A stretch of DNA of 64,000 nt from contig NW_018150206.1 in the NCBI RefSeq assembly GCF_002042975.1, positions 354,352 through 418,351 on the forward strand, given 5' to 3'. The position numbers were made by a program, and so were the translations under genes. Positions 1 to 12,900 of this stretch are shown here, one piece after another (the first letter of the stretch is position 1; every line of letters starts with the position of its first letter). The notes beneath the pieces were generated by a model, which saw nothing but the letters and a program-made list of their open reading frames with translations, was not told where the DNA came from and did no database searches. The DNA is from Orbicella faveolata. Taxonomy: Eukaryota > Cnidaria > Anthozoa > Scleractinia > Merulinidae.

Positions 1-55
1 GGCCCCCATCATTAAAGAATGAGATTTTATGACAGTCTGAATTTTTAAAAGAATA

Positions 56-129
56 AGAAGATTTGTATGGAAAAAGTTGTTGGAGAGCAAGGTCTTGCTT
101 TCCAGCAACATTTTCCATACAAATCTTCT
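56..129. repeat. 74-nt near-perfect hairpin in EEF2 intron
   Basis: The arms 56-92 and 93-129 are inverted repeats of about 37 bp with four mismatches and almost no loop (AGAAGATTTGTATGG against its reverse complement). The size resembles a pre-miRNA, but it could be a tiny MITE relic. No expression evidence is available. Confidence 0.6.
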
Positions 130-635
130 AAATTTTCCGAAAAATCAAACGGTCGTATAAACTTAGTCTTTAATGCCAGGGGCCTCAAACTTGGCCATTT
201 TGGTATTTTTGATGCACTCTTTCCATTTCTGGCATTCTTCAAGTTATAACCCATAATACAGAAATTTTCTAGGAAAAAATTGGTCACATGACCCGAGCTG
301 CAAAGGGCCTATCCTTTGGAGTTTTGGAAAAAAAATCATATTTCTACAGTCTGTTGTCTTCATCTTCAGTTGCAAGATAAGTTGTGACAAGAGAGAAAAA
401 TATATTGCAACAAGACAGAAAAGAAGTGAACATGCTTCAACACAGCTTTCTTAATAGCTATTCTGGTATATTGTGTCATAAATGTCTTGTGTCACTGATT
501 GTTAAAAATCTTTCTTCTTTGAACAATGGTTTTCTTGGATAATAACAAATCAAACATGCACCAAGCACTGTCATTGAGAAAGAATTCGTAGGATCATGAA
601 CTTTCTTTTAACTTTATTTTCTGTGCTTGGTTTAG

Positions 636-911
636 ATGTTTGATGCAATCATGAATTTCAAGAAAGAGGAAACTGCTAAACTGCATGGAAAGTTGAATAT
701 TAAACTATCTGCAGAGGAGAAAGAACTTGAGGGTAAACCGCTGTTAAAGGTAACCATGAAGAAGTGGCTCCCAGCTGGAGACGCCCTGCTTCAGATGATC
801 ACCATCCATCTGCCTTCTCCAGTGAGGGCTCAGAAGTACCGCATGGAGATGCTTTACGAGGGACCTCATGATGACCCTGTTGCCCTTGGAATAAAAAACT
901 GTGACCCCCAG
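636..911 (+). CDS. EEF2: EEF2 exon: end of G domain region and start of domain II
   Basis: This 276-bp exon encodes exactly 92 codons between a TTTAG acceptor and a GTGAGG donor. It includes [15 protein letters not shown] and [19 protein letters not shown], both near-identical to human EEF2. It is present only once, left of the duplicated block. The following intron (912-2222) holds an inverted SINE-like palindrome. Confidence 0.95.
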
Positions 912-3900
912 GTGAGGGATAACATTCAGATATTGATTAAAGTGCCTATGGCCCCCAAACGTTTTTAAAGGGGGATTAAATCTTTGTATTGCATGGAGCA
1001 AAATGCCACAAAAAGTTTTGTTTTTTTGGTTAAAACTACGATTTTTTTATGAATTTATTAACTTTAAATTATTCAGGACACGACCGAGAGCAACAGAGAC
1101 TGGGGCTAGTGACATCAAACAGGGATATTGGCACCAGTTTTGAACTGAAGAGTAAAGTAGTAGATATTGGAGAGTAGTAATGAATCTCCATGGTATGTCA
1201 ATGAAATGTGAAAAGTGAACTGATCAACATGACACAAGTGTGGGACAAAGAAAAAGTCTGGGTCCCCGACAGGAATTGAACCCACAACCTCCTGAACACT
1301 GGGCGGGAGGTCAGGAGGTCATGGGTTGGACTCCTGTCAGGGACTCTGACTTTTTCTTTGTCCCATGCATGTGTCATGTTGATCAGTGCCTGTTTCACAT
1401 TTCATTACCGAGCTTAAAATTCTCCATCTCTATTCACTTATGTCAATGAATTAATTTACCAAAAAAACTCTTGCATGTGTTGTGTGCCTATGTTTCTAGT
1501 TTGGAAAATGTTTTCTGTTTCAAAATTAGAGCGTGCAAACCATCACACCCTAGGATGTCACTGTAACAATCATTTCCAGTGTTATGTTGTTGCTGTGTTC
1601 AAGAAATAATGGAAATAAAAAACCGTTTGCACTTGACACATTCACTTTCAATCGTTGCGAGTGTTTTTGCTCTCTAATTTTCAACAAATTGATGAGCATT
1701 TTTTATTATGACTCGGTGCTGTTATAAACAAAGCTAAAATGTTTCATTGACCCCCGTCTTGTTCCATGCCTGAGTGCATCACAGAGTATGGCAGGCAAGT
1801 GAACCTCCTTGTTTTAATCCCAGGCAATCAGTTTGTATGATTTTACATGGCATCCATAGCAAAGAAAAAGCATAAATATTCAGTCTGCGTAATTAAAATA
1901 TTTAAACATTGAGGAAGAGGTAATTTTGTATTCATTGCAAGAGAAAATGTGCATATAGCATATTTTGAGATTTCAGTGTTTATTTTTAATGCTATTTTCA
2001 TTTTCTTTTATTTGTGTCCAAATCAGAAATTTCAGTGCAAAAACTTTCCGTTACAGGTCATTTCCCACGTTCGCAGGACACCAAATGGAAAACGTGTTAA
2101 CCTATGAAATTTGAAATCCCAGTGAACTATGTTTAAATGTACTGGTTTCTTTTTGTTCAGAAAGGTAGATTATGCTTCATGGCTTTGTTGTGACACATCA
2201 AATCTTATTTTGTCTTTTATAGGGTCCACTTTGTCTTTATGTCTCCAAGATGGTTCCAACTGTAGACAAAGGTCGCTTCTATGCCTTTGGGCGTGTCTTT
2301 TCAGGAATAGTTTCAACAGGACAGAAAGTACGCATCATGGGCCCAAATTATGTACCTGGAAAGAAAGAAGATTTGTATCAAAAGAGCATCCAAAGGTTAG
2401 TAATGGAATGCTAACAGAGTTTCCAAACAACAGCATTTATTGGTTCCAACCACTGTTGCAGTTACATGAATCATGAAACATAGTACATTGTTGTATAAAC
2501 ATGAGTGTTTTACTTGAGAATACACCAACATTAAAAATTCATATGAAACCACATCTGGAACTTAGGTGAAGTGTTTTTCATATTCTCACTAGTGAAGATA
2601 TAGATGACTTCACTGATATCATTGTAATTCTAATGAGCAGCGAGTATCAAGAGTTGAGTCATGTTTCAAGTAAATCAAGACTGGATGTTTGAATTGGGAT
2701 ACTTGTGAGAATCAAAAATCAAGAGTCAGCTTATATTTGCCTGGTACTGAAAGATCAAAATAAATTTTAAACTGATCATGACTGTCCCATAATAACAGTG
2801 ATCAGCATTGGCTTGAGTGGAACTTAGTCTAAATTACTGTTAGACACAAGTAAAACAAAGATTATACAATCAGTATTCACAGTACATCTTGCTAACCGAG
2901 TTTGCGGGCTGTTCTGTGAGTTTCTACTTGCACAGAATGGCTTCAAATTTCTGATGCACCTCGAAAGCAAAACAATTCAATTTAAAATCATTGTTACTAC
3001 CATTTTTGAGCTACTGTGAACAGCGAACTTTTTTCTGCGTTGTTCTGCGCTTAAAACATTCAAGTTTGTCTAGACAAATTGTCACTTTTTTTAATTGAAT
3101 CAATTAATGTATAGAGCATGAACATGTCAAGTTTTGACAGCTCCACCTGAATGTTTCTGCACGTGAAACACAGGTTTTGAAAACGTTGCGTTGAGTTTTT
3201 TTGTAACTAAAGTGCAGCTTCCTGAAATAAATAAGAATAAAAATTTCGAAATTTCCAAAGGATATTAAATCTGCGAACCGACGAAATCAGCTCGTGGAAT
3301 TTGAGAATCGTCACGGTTGTACAGGACCAATTTTTATAGACTAACAGTTTGCGTGACATCTTGAGCTGGAGAATTCTTATGTAATGGCAGGTGTTATGTC
3401 ATGTGTTCCGGCACCCAAGTGAGGTAAGGTGAAAACTATGCAAGGCTTTTTTTTTATTTTTTGTTCAAACAGAAACAAAGTTAAATCCCAGAAACAATTA
3501 CCCATATAATTCACAACATTGAAAACACCAAAATAAAAGTTGAGAGGAGAGTACAATTTCTGCTCTCAGATGCGCTGTCTAGCTGTGTCCGATCCTGTCT
3601 GCTCGATTCGACATCGCTTCTCCATAAAATGCTGTTCATATCTATTATTTGCTAATACGTAAGCTGAAATAGAAAATTAAAAGATCAATTTCAGTATTTG
3701 TAAACAAGAAGAAGGAAACTGCAGCTCGTTGCTTCATGTCAAGCTGCTGCGATGGTTTGGCGGTTACCTTTTGTGGTTTTATCTCGCATCTGATTGGTCG
3801 CAAAACAACAAAGCTTCCAGAAATTTCCTCTGGTGTTCACGGTTTTATGGGAAAGACTGTAAAAAAATCGGAGTGACCCTTTCTGTCCAGTAATATGAAT

Positions 3901-6900
3901 ACATAAGTTTGACTTGCACAACCGACATGGTTTGCGTTACAGCTAGCAAACGTACTTGAGAATGTTACATGTACAAAAAACTCGACATAACGATTTCAAA
4001 ACCTGTGTTTCGTGTGCAGAAACATTCAGGCAGAGTTTTCAAAACTTGGCATGTTCACGCTCTAAACGTTAATTGGTTCACTTAAAAAACGCGACAGTTT
4101 GTCTAGACAAACTTGAATGTTTTAAACATGGAACAACGCGGAAAAAAGTTGGTCGTTCACGGTACACTGTAGCTCGAAAATGGTAGTAAGCGACTCTTAC
4201 GTCGTTAGCAGGTCTTAATATACAATTTCAGAAGTAAAAGAAAGTTTTAAACTTTTACTTGCCAAAAAAAGTGAAGAAAACTTGGCAATAAATCACAAAG
4301 CATTTTGGCAACAATAACGGCTTTAAATTTTAGCGGGCCATACAGTAGAATACGGCCCGCGAAATTGACCAATCGCAGTGCGCATACTAACTAAGAGATA
4401 TGGTAAGAACGTTTAAATCTACTATTTAATTCTACCAGTCCACATAGAATCATTTGTGTGATGTACCATACCAACCAATTCTGTTTTGTATTATATGTAT
4501 ATATGTATTATTTTCTTAATGTTTATTTTGTTTTTCTAGGACTATTTTGATGATGGGCCGTTACATTGAAGCCATTGAGAATGTTCCTTGTGGCAACATC
4601 GTGGGGCTTGTGGGAGTGGATAACTTTTTGGTCAAGACTGGTACCATTACAACCTATGATAATGCCCACAATTTAAAGGTCAGTACAAACGTAGTGTCGA
4701 CTAAGCGACAGTCTAAACCCATTTAATCAGCCACCCTTGGGGAAATAGGAGGTGGCTGTTCAATAGGGGTTAGTTGGGAATTAGCAATGAGGCTTATAGA
4801 AATGTTAACTTATTCAGATTCAAAGCCAAATTGCATGTATTAAATTTTGGGTGACCTTTTAGTAGTAGCCTGCAAACATTTAATAGGGGTAAGGACGATA
4901 GAAAACCCTCACCAAGAAAATATTTTTTGTGAAAGTTCAGTAACAGAATCATTATTTTCAGTCAAAAAAGCTTTGTTTATTGCCTTTTTATAATTTGTCC
5001 TCAAACAAACATAAGCATTTTTTTTTTTATGAAAAGAGTAATTCCACATCACGCAAAGGTTAGCTAATGCCAATCATCATTCACTGGTAAAATCACAGGT
5101 TTACTCGTAGAGCACTTTGTTTGACTCCATTTTTTTGTTGTTGATTTTGAAGATGATGAAGTTCTCAGTATCACCTGTTGTTCGTGTAGCTGTCGAGGCA
5201 AAGAACCCATCTGATTTGCCTAAGTTGGTGGAAGGTCTTAAGCGACTTGCAAAGTCTGATCCAATGGTGCAGTGTTCAACTGAAGAGAGTGGGGAACACA
5301 TTGTGGCAGGAGCTGGAGAACTACATTTGGAAATCTGTCTGAAGGATTTAGAGGAAGACCATGCCTGCATTCCTCTCAAGGTAAAGTGAACCCCAGTCTT
5401 AACTGAATCAAAATAAAAAAAAGAATGTATTCTAATAGAGATCTATCTTGGAAGGAATAGTATTGTTTTACTGAATGTAGTTGTTTTCTTAGGTCTACTA
5501 TCTGAGTGATTTCGCAAAAACATGCCTGGCTAGGTTCAGGCAGAGCCTGAATGCGAGCCAAGCTAGTCGCTCTCCTTCAAGGCCAGGCTGGGGACATGGC
5601 CCAGGCACTGGCCGATCTGTTGATGGTTTGCTTGCGGCCGGCCGTCAAGAGTAGGGGCTAGGGGAGGTTGTCTATTACTGACACCTTCACTTGGCTAGAC
5701 TTGAGTTTTCAGTGCCAAATAACCTTGATATTGACTGTGTGGCTGGGTACTTTGCTCAGTTGTTGAACATTGTTTGAGGGTTCTGTGTTGGCATGGAACC
5801 TTGCTAGAAGGGGCCCATGCAACGTGCGTGCATTACTGGCCAATCTCCAAGCAAGAGGAGTGGTCAAGGCATTTGTTTTTGAACTCTTTGGGGGCATGTT
5901 TTGGCAAATGCAGTCAGACTATAAATGTTCTTGTGGCCCTTTTCACAATTAACTTCTCTCATTTGCCTTACAATATAGCCTAGCATGTGTGTGAGGCAAT
6001 TTCAGGCCATTTTGTAGTTTCGGTCTGAAATTGCATCCACATTGGATTACGTTGTAATGCTAATGAGGAAACCTAAGCATGAAAAGGGATATTAAATGGA
6101 TCAATATGCAGCTCATCCAATTACAGCACAAATAAAATGTAAAATGTATGGCAATATCTGACAATTTGTGTTGTAGATGTTGACAATTTGTTGATGTTGT
6201 CTAGCTTCTTCTTTATAAAACAAACCTTGCATAGTAAGTTTCTCATCAGGCACTCAAGTGTTTTTTGTCTCTGTACATTATAACTGTCACTTGTATTTTA
6301 ACTTGCATGGGCTTGCCAAAGTCTGTACCACTTGTTTCAGTATAGTGATAGTACACACTAAATCAAGTAATAGCATAAGTAAATTAAGTATAACAAAACA
6401 AATTAGTTATTGTGTTAAACTGGTTTTACCTTTTGAATGATTTTGATCTCAACCAGAAAACCTTCGTTTTTTTTTAATCTACATGAGGAATACTGAGCTA
6501 CTTGTGTTTTGTGTTAAACCCAGAAATCAGATCCAGTGGTATCCTACCGTGAGACAGTTACAGAGGAATCCAACCAAACGTGCCTTTCAAAGTCACCAAA
6601 CAAGCATAACCGACTGTTTATGAAAGCAGCTCCTTTTCAGGAAGGTCTGGCTGAAGATATAGACAGTGGAGATGTAAGCCACAAACAGGATTTTAAAGAA
6701 CGTGCCAGAGTTTTAACTTCCAAGTATGGGTGGGATGGAACAGAGGCCCGTAAGATTTGGTGCTTTGGGCCTGAGGCAACTGGTCCAAATATGGTGGTTG
6801 ACTGCACAAAAGGAGTGCAATATCTGAATGAAATCAAGGATAGTGTTGTAGCAGGATTCCAGTGGGCGATGAAAGAAGCTCCTCTCTGTGAAGAACATGC

Positions 6901-9900
6901 ACGTGGTGTGAGGTTCAACATCCACGATGTCACTCTTCATGCTGATGCTATTCACCGGGGTGGTGGGCAGATTATTCCAACTGCTCGTCGCTGTTTCTTA
7001 GCCTGCATGCTGACTGCCAAGCCAGCACTCCTGGAACCAGTTTATTTGTGTGAAATTCAGGTATAAAGAAGTACATATCAAACACGAAGGAGCGTGTTTG
7101 GCCACTTTTCCTAACTCTGAGAAGAGAGTTGAAAATAAGATGTGCAGCAGAGTATTTTTGAAGAACTTTGAGGTGTTTGGAAATATGGTCAAGCACTGTC
7201 CTGATTGTTTTATAAATCTTCTCAATTGAAACTAAAACTAACAAGAAATTGAGAAGTAAAATCGTAAAAATTTGTGCTAATTATTAAGATCAGATATCTA
7301 AACACCGTCATGGTGAGGATTTCCTTTATTTAAATGCTATGGATTATTAATGAGTTTCAGAAGTAAACATCTCACTGTGTTGTCTGAAAAGGAGACATTT
7401 TGTTTGAAGGGATGTGAAAATAACTGTGATACTTCGAAGAAGACTGTATCTTATTGAAGTGCGATAATGATGGTTTATCTTCTGAAATGGCCACATCAAA
7501 ATATAATTTGCAACCCACTGTAAGTAAATACTCCTGGGAGCACAGTGCTGTCGGGGTAGGTGGTCAACAACTTTCAGGTGTCCACATCCGGGACGTTCCT
7601 GTTAGTGGAGGTTCCACCGAAGAGAAGCACTTTTTGAAGTACAGGCACTTGCGTATTGGGAGCACTTCTGTATAGGGGTGCCAATTAACCATATTTCGCC
7701 CTGGGTCTGTTTTTGTTGTTGTTGTTGTTTGTTTGTTTGTTTGTTTGTTTGTTTGTGGGGGCTCTCCACCTATGATCTCCAAACATTTTCACTCAGTATT
7801 AATCAAATTTATATGTTGTGTAAAGCATCCAAACTTGTTTACACCAGTGATAATCATGTGTCGATCATCTGGTCACATTTCGCCAAGATGACGCCACACA
7901 ATTTACAATCTTAATTTTAAACATTTTTCACAAAGTCAGAACAATCCCAACATTGATTTAAAAAATCGGGAGAAACATACATGTAAGGTTACCACAAATG
8001 TAAAGAATTTTAGTTAGAATTCTAGGCAGTGTAATTTCTTTTAAGTGTAAATGACTTTCAAACATTTGGTTGGAACAAAATGCAAACAGCGGCCAATTGA
8101 TGCCCACAGATGTATAAATCCAGGGGTAACTCCAGACATAGTATTCGACTTGGGGACCTTAATGTTAATTTCCATGTTCTTTTGCAGTGTCCTGAGACTG
8201 CTGTTGGAGGCATTTATGGAGTGTTGAACAGGAGACGAGGGCATGTTTTTGAGGAAGGCCCAATTGCTGGAACTCCCATGTTCATTGTTAAGGCCTATTT
8301 GCCTGTTAATGAGTCTTTTGGTGAGTGGTTTATCTTGCACCTCAGTCGAACAAAAAAATACAACGTCAAAGTTACACAAGGTGATGAAGAGTATTGTCCG
8401 TTGTAGCAATCTCATCCTCCAGATACCAAGCGTTGTCGGCCAGCAGTGACCGAACACTGATGCCGTGGGAAAAATCAAAAACCAGAACCAAAAGATCGTC
8501 ACAGATCACCTCCAGGCCCAAGTCGTTCGAAGGCTGGATAACGCTATCCACAGGATAAATCACTATCCAGTAGATAAGTGTTCACAAAACAAACCACGCT
8601 ATCAACGGGATAGTGATATAAACGGTGAATAGTGTTGTCCACCTTTCCAACAACCTGGGCCAGCACTTTATTGCAATTTATGTGCACTTGAAGGCGGATG
8701 CCCAAAAGTGAAATGTCTTACCCAAGAATATAATGCAATGACCCTTACATGTGGTAAACTGTGCACTGCTTTGATTTAACCCAGAGACGTCTGTGCCGGC
8801 CCTGACGAGCGTTGTCCCTTGTCCCACTTTTGACGTCATCAACTTTGACCGAGCTTGGCATCACTTAAAACTCAAGATCTGCAGGAGGAATAGATCTTTC
8901 CAATGAAACCCAGATCAGAGTGATTGGGTCAACTGAGCCTGAAAAATGCACGAAATGTTTAAAAACGAGTGAAAAACTCGGAGCAAAATTTCCCTCAACT
9001 ACACGTGGCTACTCCCTGGTAAGAATTCGCTTTCTCAGGAATTCGTGAATTAGAAGCGAGCCCAGTAGATCAACAACTGCAGCAAAAAGATAAGAAAAGG
9101 AAAGGGGAAAAAAATGACAAAACCCGAAAAGCTTAAGACGCAGGTAACTTTCTCGTCCCAAATTTTGATTTGTGCTAGTGACCGAGCAAAAATCTCAAAA
9201 AGTGATGCTAGTGGAAGGAAAGGCATGCTTTTTTGTTGCCAATGACTTTTTTAGTAGATTAGAGCTAATTAAGCTTATATCCAGGCTAAAAATGTCCAAA
9301 ATGTAAAATAATGCGTTTTCAGTTTGCCAAAAAGCTCCAGGAGTTAATGGTTCATTACTTCCATGTGTGTTTTTTTAATTAGGTTTCACTGCTGATCTTN
9401 GTTCTGCGCTTAAAACATTCAAGTTTGTCTAGACAAATTGTCACTTTTTTTAATTGAATCAATTAATGTATAGAGCATGAACATGTCAAGTTTTGACAGC
9501 TCCACCTGAATGTTTCTGCACGTGAAACACAGGTTTTGAAAACGTTGCGTTGAGTTTTTTTGTAACTAAAGTGCAGCTTCCTGAAATAAATAAGAATAAA
9601 AATTTCGAAATTTCCAAAGGATATTAAATCTGCGAACCGACGAAATCAGCTCGTGGAATTTGAGAATCGTCACGGTTGTACAGGACCAATTTTTATAGAC
9701 TAACAGTTTGCGTGACATCTTGAGCTGGAGAATTCTTATGTAATGGCAGGTGTTATGTCATGTGTTCCGGCACCCAAGTGAGGTAAGGTGAAAACTATGC
9801 AAGGCTTTTTTTTTATTTTTTGTTCAAACAGAAACAAAGTTAAATCCCAGAAACAATTACCCATATAATTCACAACATTGAAAACACCAAAATAAAAGTT

Positions 9901-12900
9901 GAGAGGAGAGTACAATTTCTGCTCTCAGATGCGCTGTCTAGCTGTGTCCGATCCTGTCTGCTCGATTCGACATCGCTTCTCCATAAAATGCTGTTCATAT
10001 CTATTATTTGCTAATACGTAAGCTGAAATAGAAAATTAAAAGATCAATTTCAGTATTTGTAAACAAGAAGAAGGAAACTGCAGCTCGTTGCTTCATGTCA
10101 AGCTGCTGCGATGGTTTGGCGGTTACCTTTTGTGGTTTTATCTCGCATCTGATTGGTCGCAAAACAACAAAGCTTCCAGAAATTTCCTCTGGTGTTCACG
10201 GTTTTATGGGAAAGACTGTAAAAAAATCGGAGTGACCCTTTCTGTCCAGTAATATGAATACATAAGTTTGACTTGCACAACCGACATGGTTTGCGTTACA
10301 GCTAGCAAACGTACTTGAGAATGTTACATGTACAAAAAACTCGACATAACGATTTCAAAACCTGTGTTTCGTGTGCAGAAACATTCAGGCAGAGTTTTCA
10401 AAACTTGGCATGTTCACGCTCTAAACGTTAATTGGTTCACTTAAAAAACGCGACAGTTTGTCTAGACAAACTTGAATGTTTTAAACATGGAACAACGCGG
10501 AAAAAAGTTGGTCGTTCACGGTACACTGTAGCTCGAAAATGGTAGTAAGCGACTCTTACGTCGTTAGCAGGTCTTAATATACAATTTCAGAAGTAAAAGA
10601 AAGTTTTAAACTTTTACTTGCCAAAAAAAGTGAAGAAAACTTGGCAATAAATCACAAAGCATTTTGGCAACAATAACGGCTTTAAATTTTAGCGGGCCAT
10701 ACAGTAGAATACGGCCCGCGAAATTGACCAATCGCAGTGCGCATACTAACTGAGAGATATGGTAAGAACGTTTAAATCTACCATTTAATTCTACCAGTCC
10801 ACATAGAATCATTTGTGTGATGTACCATACCAACCAATTCTGTTTTGTATTATATGTATATATGTATTATTTTCTTAATGTTTATTTTGTTTTTCTAGGA
10901 CTATTTTGATGATGGGCCGTTACATTGAAGCCATTGAGAATGTTCCTTGTGGCAACATCGTGGGGCTTGTGGGAGTGGATAACTTTTTGGTCAAGACTGG
11001 TACCATTACAACCTATGATAATGCCCACAATTTAAAGGTCAGTACAAACGTAGTGTCGACTAAGCGACAGTCTAAACCCATTTAATCAGCCACCCTTGGG
11101 GAAATAGGAGGTGGCTGTTCAATAGGGGTTAGTTGGGAATTAGCAATGAGGCTTATAGAAATGTTAACTTATTCAGATTCAAAGCCAAATTGCATGTATT
11201 AAATTTTGGGTGACCTTTTAGTAGTAGCCTGCAAACATTTAATAGGGGTAAGGACGATAGAAAACCCTCACCAAGAAAATATTTTTTGTGAAAGTTCAGT
11301 AACAGAATCATTATTTTCAGTCAAAAAAGCTTTGTTTATTGCCTTTTTATAATTTGTCCTCAAACAAACATAAGCATTTTTTTTTTTATGAAAAGAGTAA
11401 TTCCACATCACGCAAAGGTTAGCTAATGCCAATCATCATTCACTGGTAAAATCACAGGTTTACTCGTAGAGCACTTTGTTTGACTCCATTTTTTTGTTGT
11501 TGATTTTGAAGATGATGAAGTTCTCAGTATCACCTGTTGTTCGTGTAGCTGTCGAGGCAAAGAACCCATCTGATTTGCCTAAGTTGGTGGAAGGTCTTAA
11601 GCGACTTGCAAAGTCTGATCCAATGGTGCAGTGTTCAACTGAAGAGAGTGGGGAACACATTGTGGCAGGAGCTGGAGAACTACATTTGGAAATCTGTCTG
11701 AAGGATTTAGAGGAAGACCATGCCTGCATTCCTCTCAAGGTAAAGTGAACCCCAGTCTTAACTGAATCAAAATAAAAAAAAGAATGTATTCTAATAGAGA
11801 TCTATCTTGGAAGGAATAGTATTGTTTTACTGAATGTAGTTGTTTTCTTAGGTCTACTATCTGAGTGATTTCGCAAAAACATGCCTGGCTAGGTTCAGGC
11901 AGAGCCTGAATGCGAGCCAAGCTAGTCGCTCTCCTTCAAGGCCAGGCTGGGGACATGGCCCAGGCACTGGCCGATCTGTTGATGGTTTGCTTGCGGCCGG
12001 CCGTCAAGAGTAGGGGCTAGGGGAGGTTGTCTATTACTGACACCTTCACTTGGCTAGACTTGAGTTTTCAGTGCCAAATAACCTTGATATTGACTGTGTG
12101 GCTGGGTACTTTGCTCAGTTGTTGAACATTGTTTGAGGGTTCTGTGTTGGCATGGAACCTTGCTAGAAGGGGCCCATGCAACGTGCGTGCATTACTGGCC
12201 AATCTCCAAGCAAGAGGAGTGGTCAAGGCATTTGTTTTTGAACTCTTTGGGGGCATGTTTTGGCAAATGCAGTCAGACTATAAATGTTCTTGTGGCCCTT
12301 TTCACAATTAACTTCTCTCATTTGCCTTACAATATAGCCTAGCATGTGTGTGAGGCAATTTCAGGCCATTTTGTAGTTTCGGTCTGAAATTGCATCCACA
12401 TTGGATTACGTTGTAATGCTAATGAGGAAACCTAAGCATGAAAAGGGATATTAAATGGATCAATATGCAGCTCATCCAATTACAGCACAAATAAAATGTA
12501 AAATGTATGGCAATATCTGACAATTTGTGTTGTAGATGTTGACAATTTGTTGATGTTGTCTAGCTTCTTCTTTATAAAACAAACCTTGCATAGTAAGTTT
12601 CTCATCAGGCACTCAAGTGTTTTTTGTCTCTGTACATTATAACTGTCACTTGTATTTTAACTTGCATGGGCTTGCCAAAGTCTGTACCACTTGTTTCAGT
12701 ATAGTGATAGTACACACTAAATCAAGTAATAGCATAAGTAAATTAAGTATAACAAAACAAATTAGTTATTGTGTTAAACTGGTTTTACCTTTTGAATGAT
12801 TTTGATCTCAACCAGAAAACCTTCGTTTTTTTTTAATCTACATGAGGAATACTGAGCTACTTGTGTTTTGTGTTAAACCCAGAAATCAGATCCAGTGGTA

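Larger units (their letters stand above)
3042..9399. repeat. Duplicated block 1, copy 1 (6.36 kb)
   Basis: This block is nearly identical to 9401-15767, same orientation, separated by the single N at 9400. I saw only a few base changes plus a 9-bp microsatellite length difference. The copy ends 17 bases into the last EEF2 exon exactly at the N. The left edge lies inside the left terminal repeat of a palindromic element. This is best read as unmerged contig overlap or haplotype. Confidence 0.93.

Noticed and set aside
7564-7914. Open frames rich in Thr-Asn-Lys-Gln or Leu-Phe-Val-Cys
   Set aside because: They are products of the GTTT microsatellite, with no other coding sign.
5381-8187. Box C/D snoRNA in EEF2 introns, as in vertebrates (SNORD37)
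   Set aside because: I looked for RTGATGA and CTGA boxes at proper spacing with terminal stems and found only a chance pair near 7464-7484 that is far too close together.
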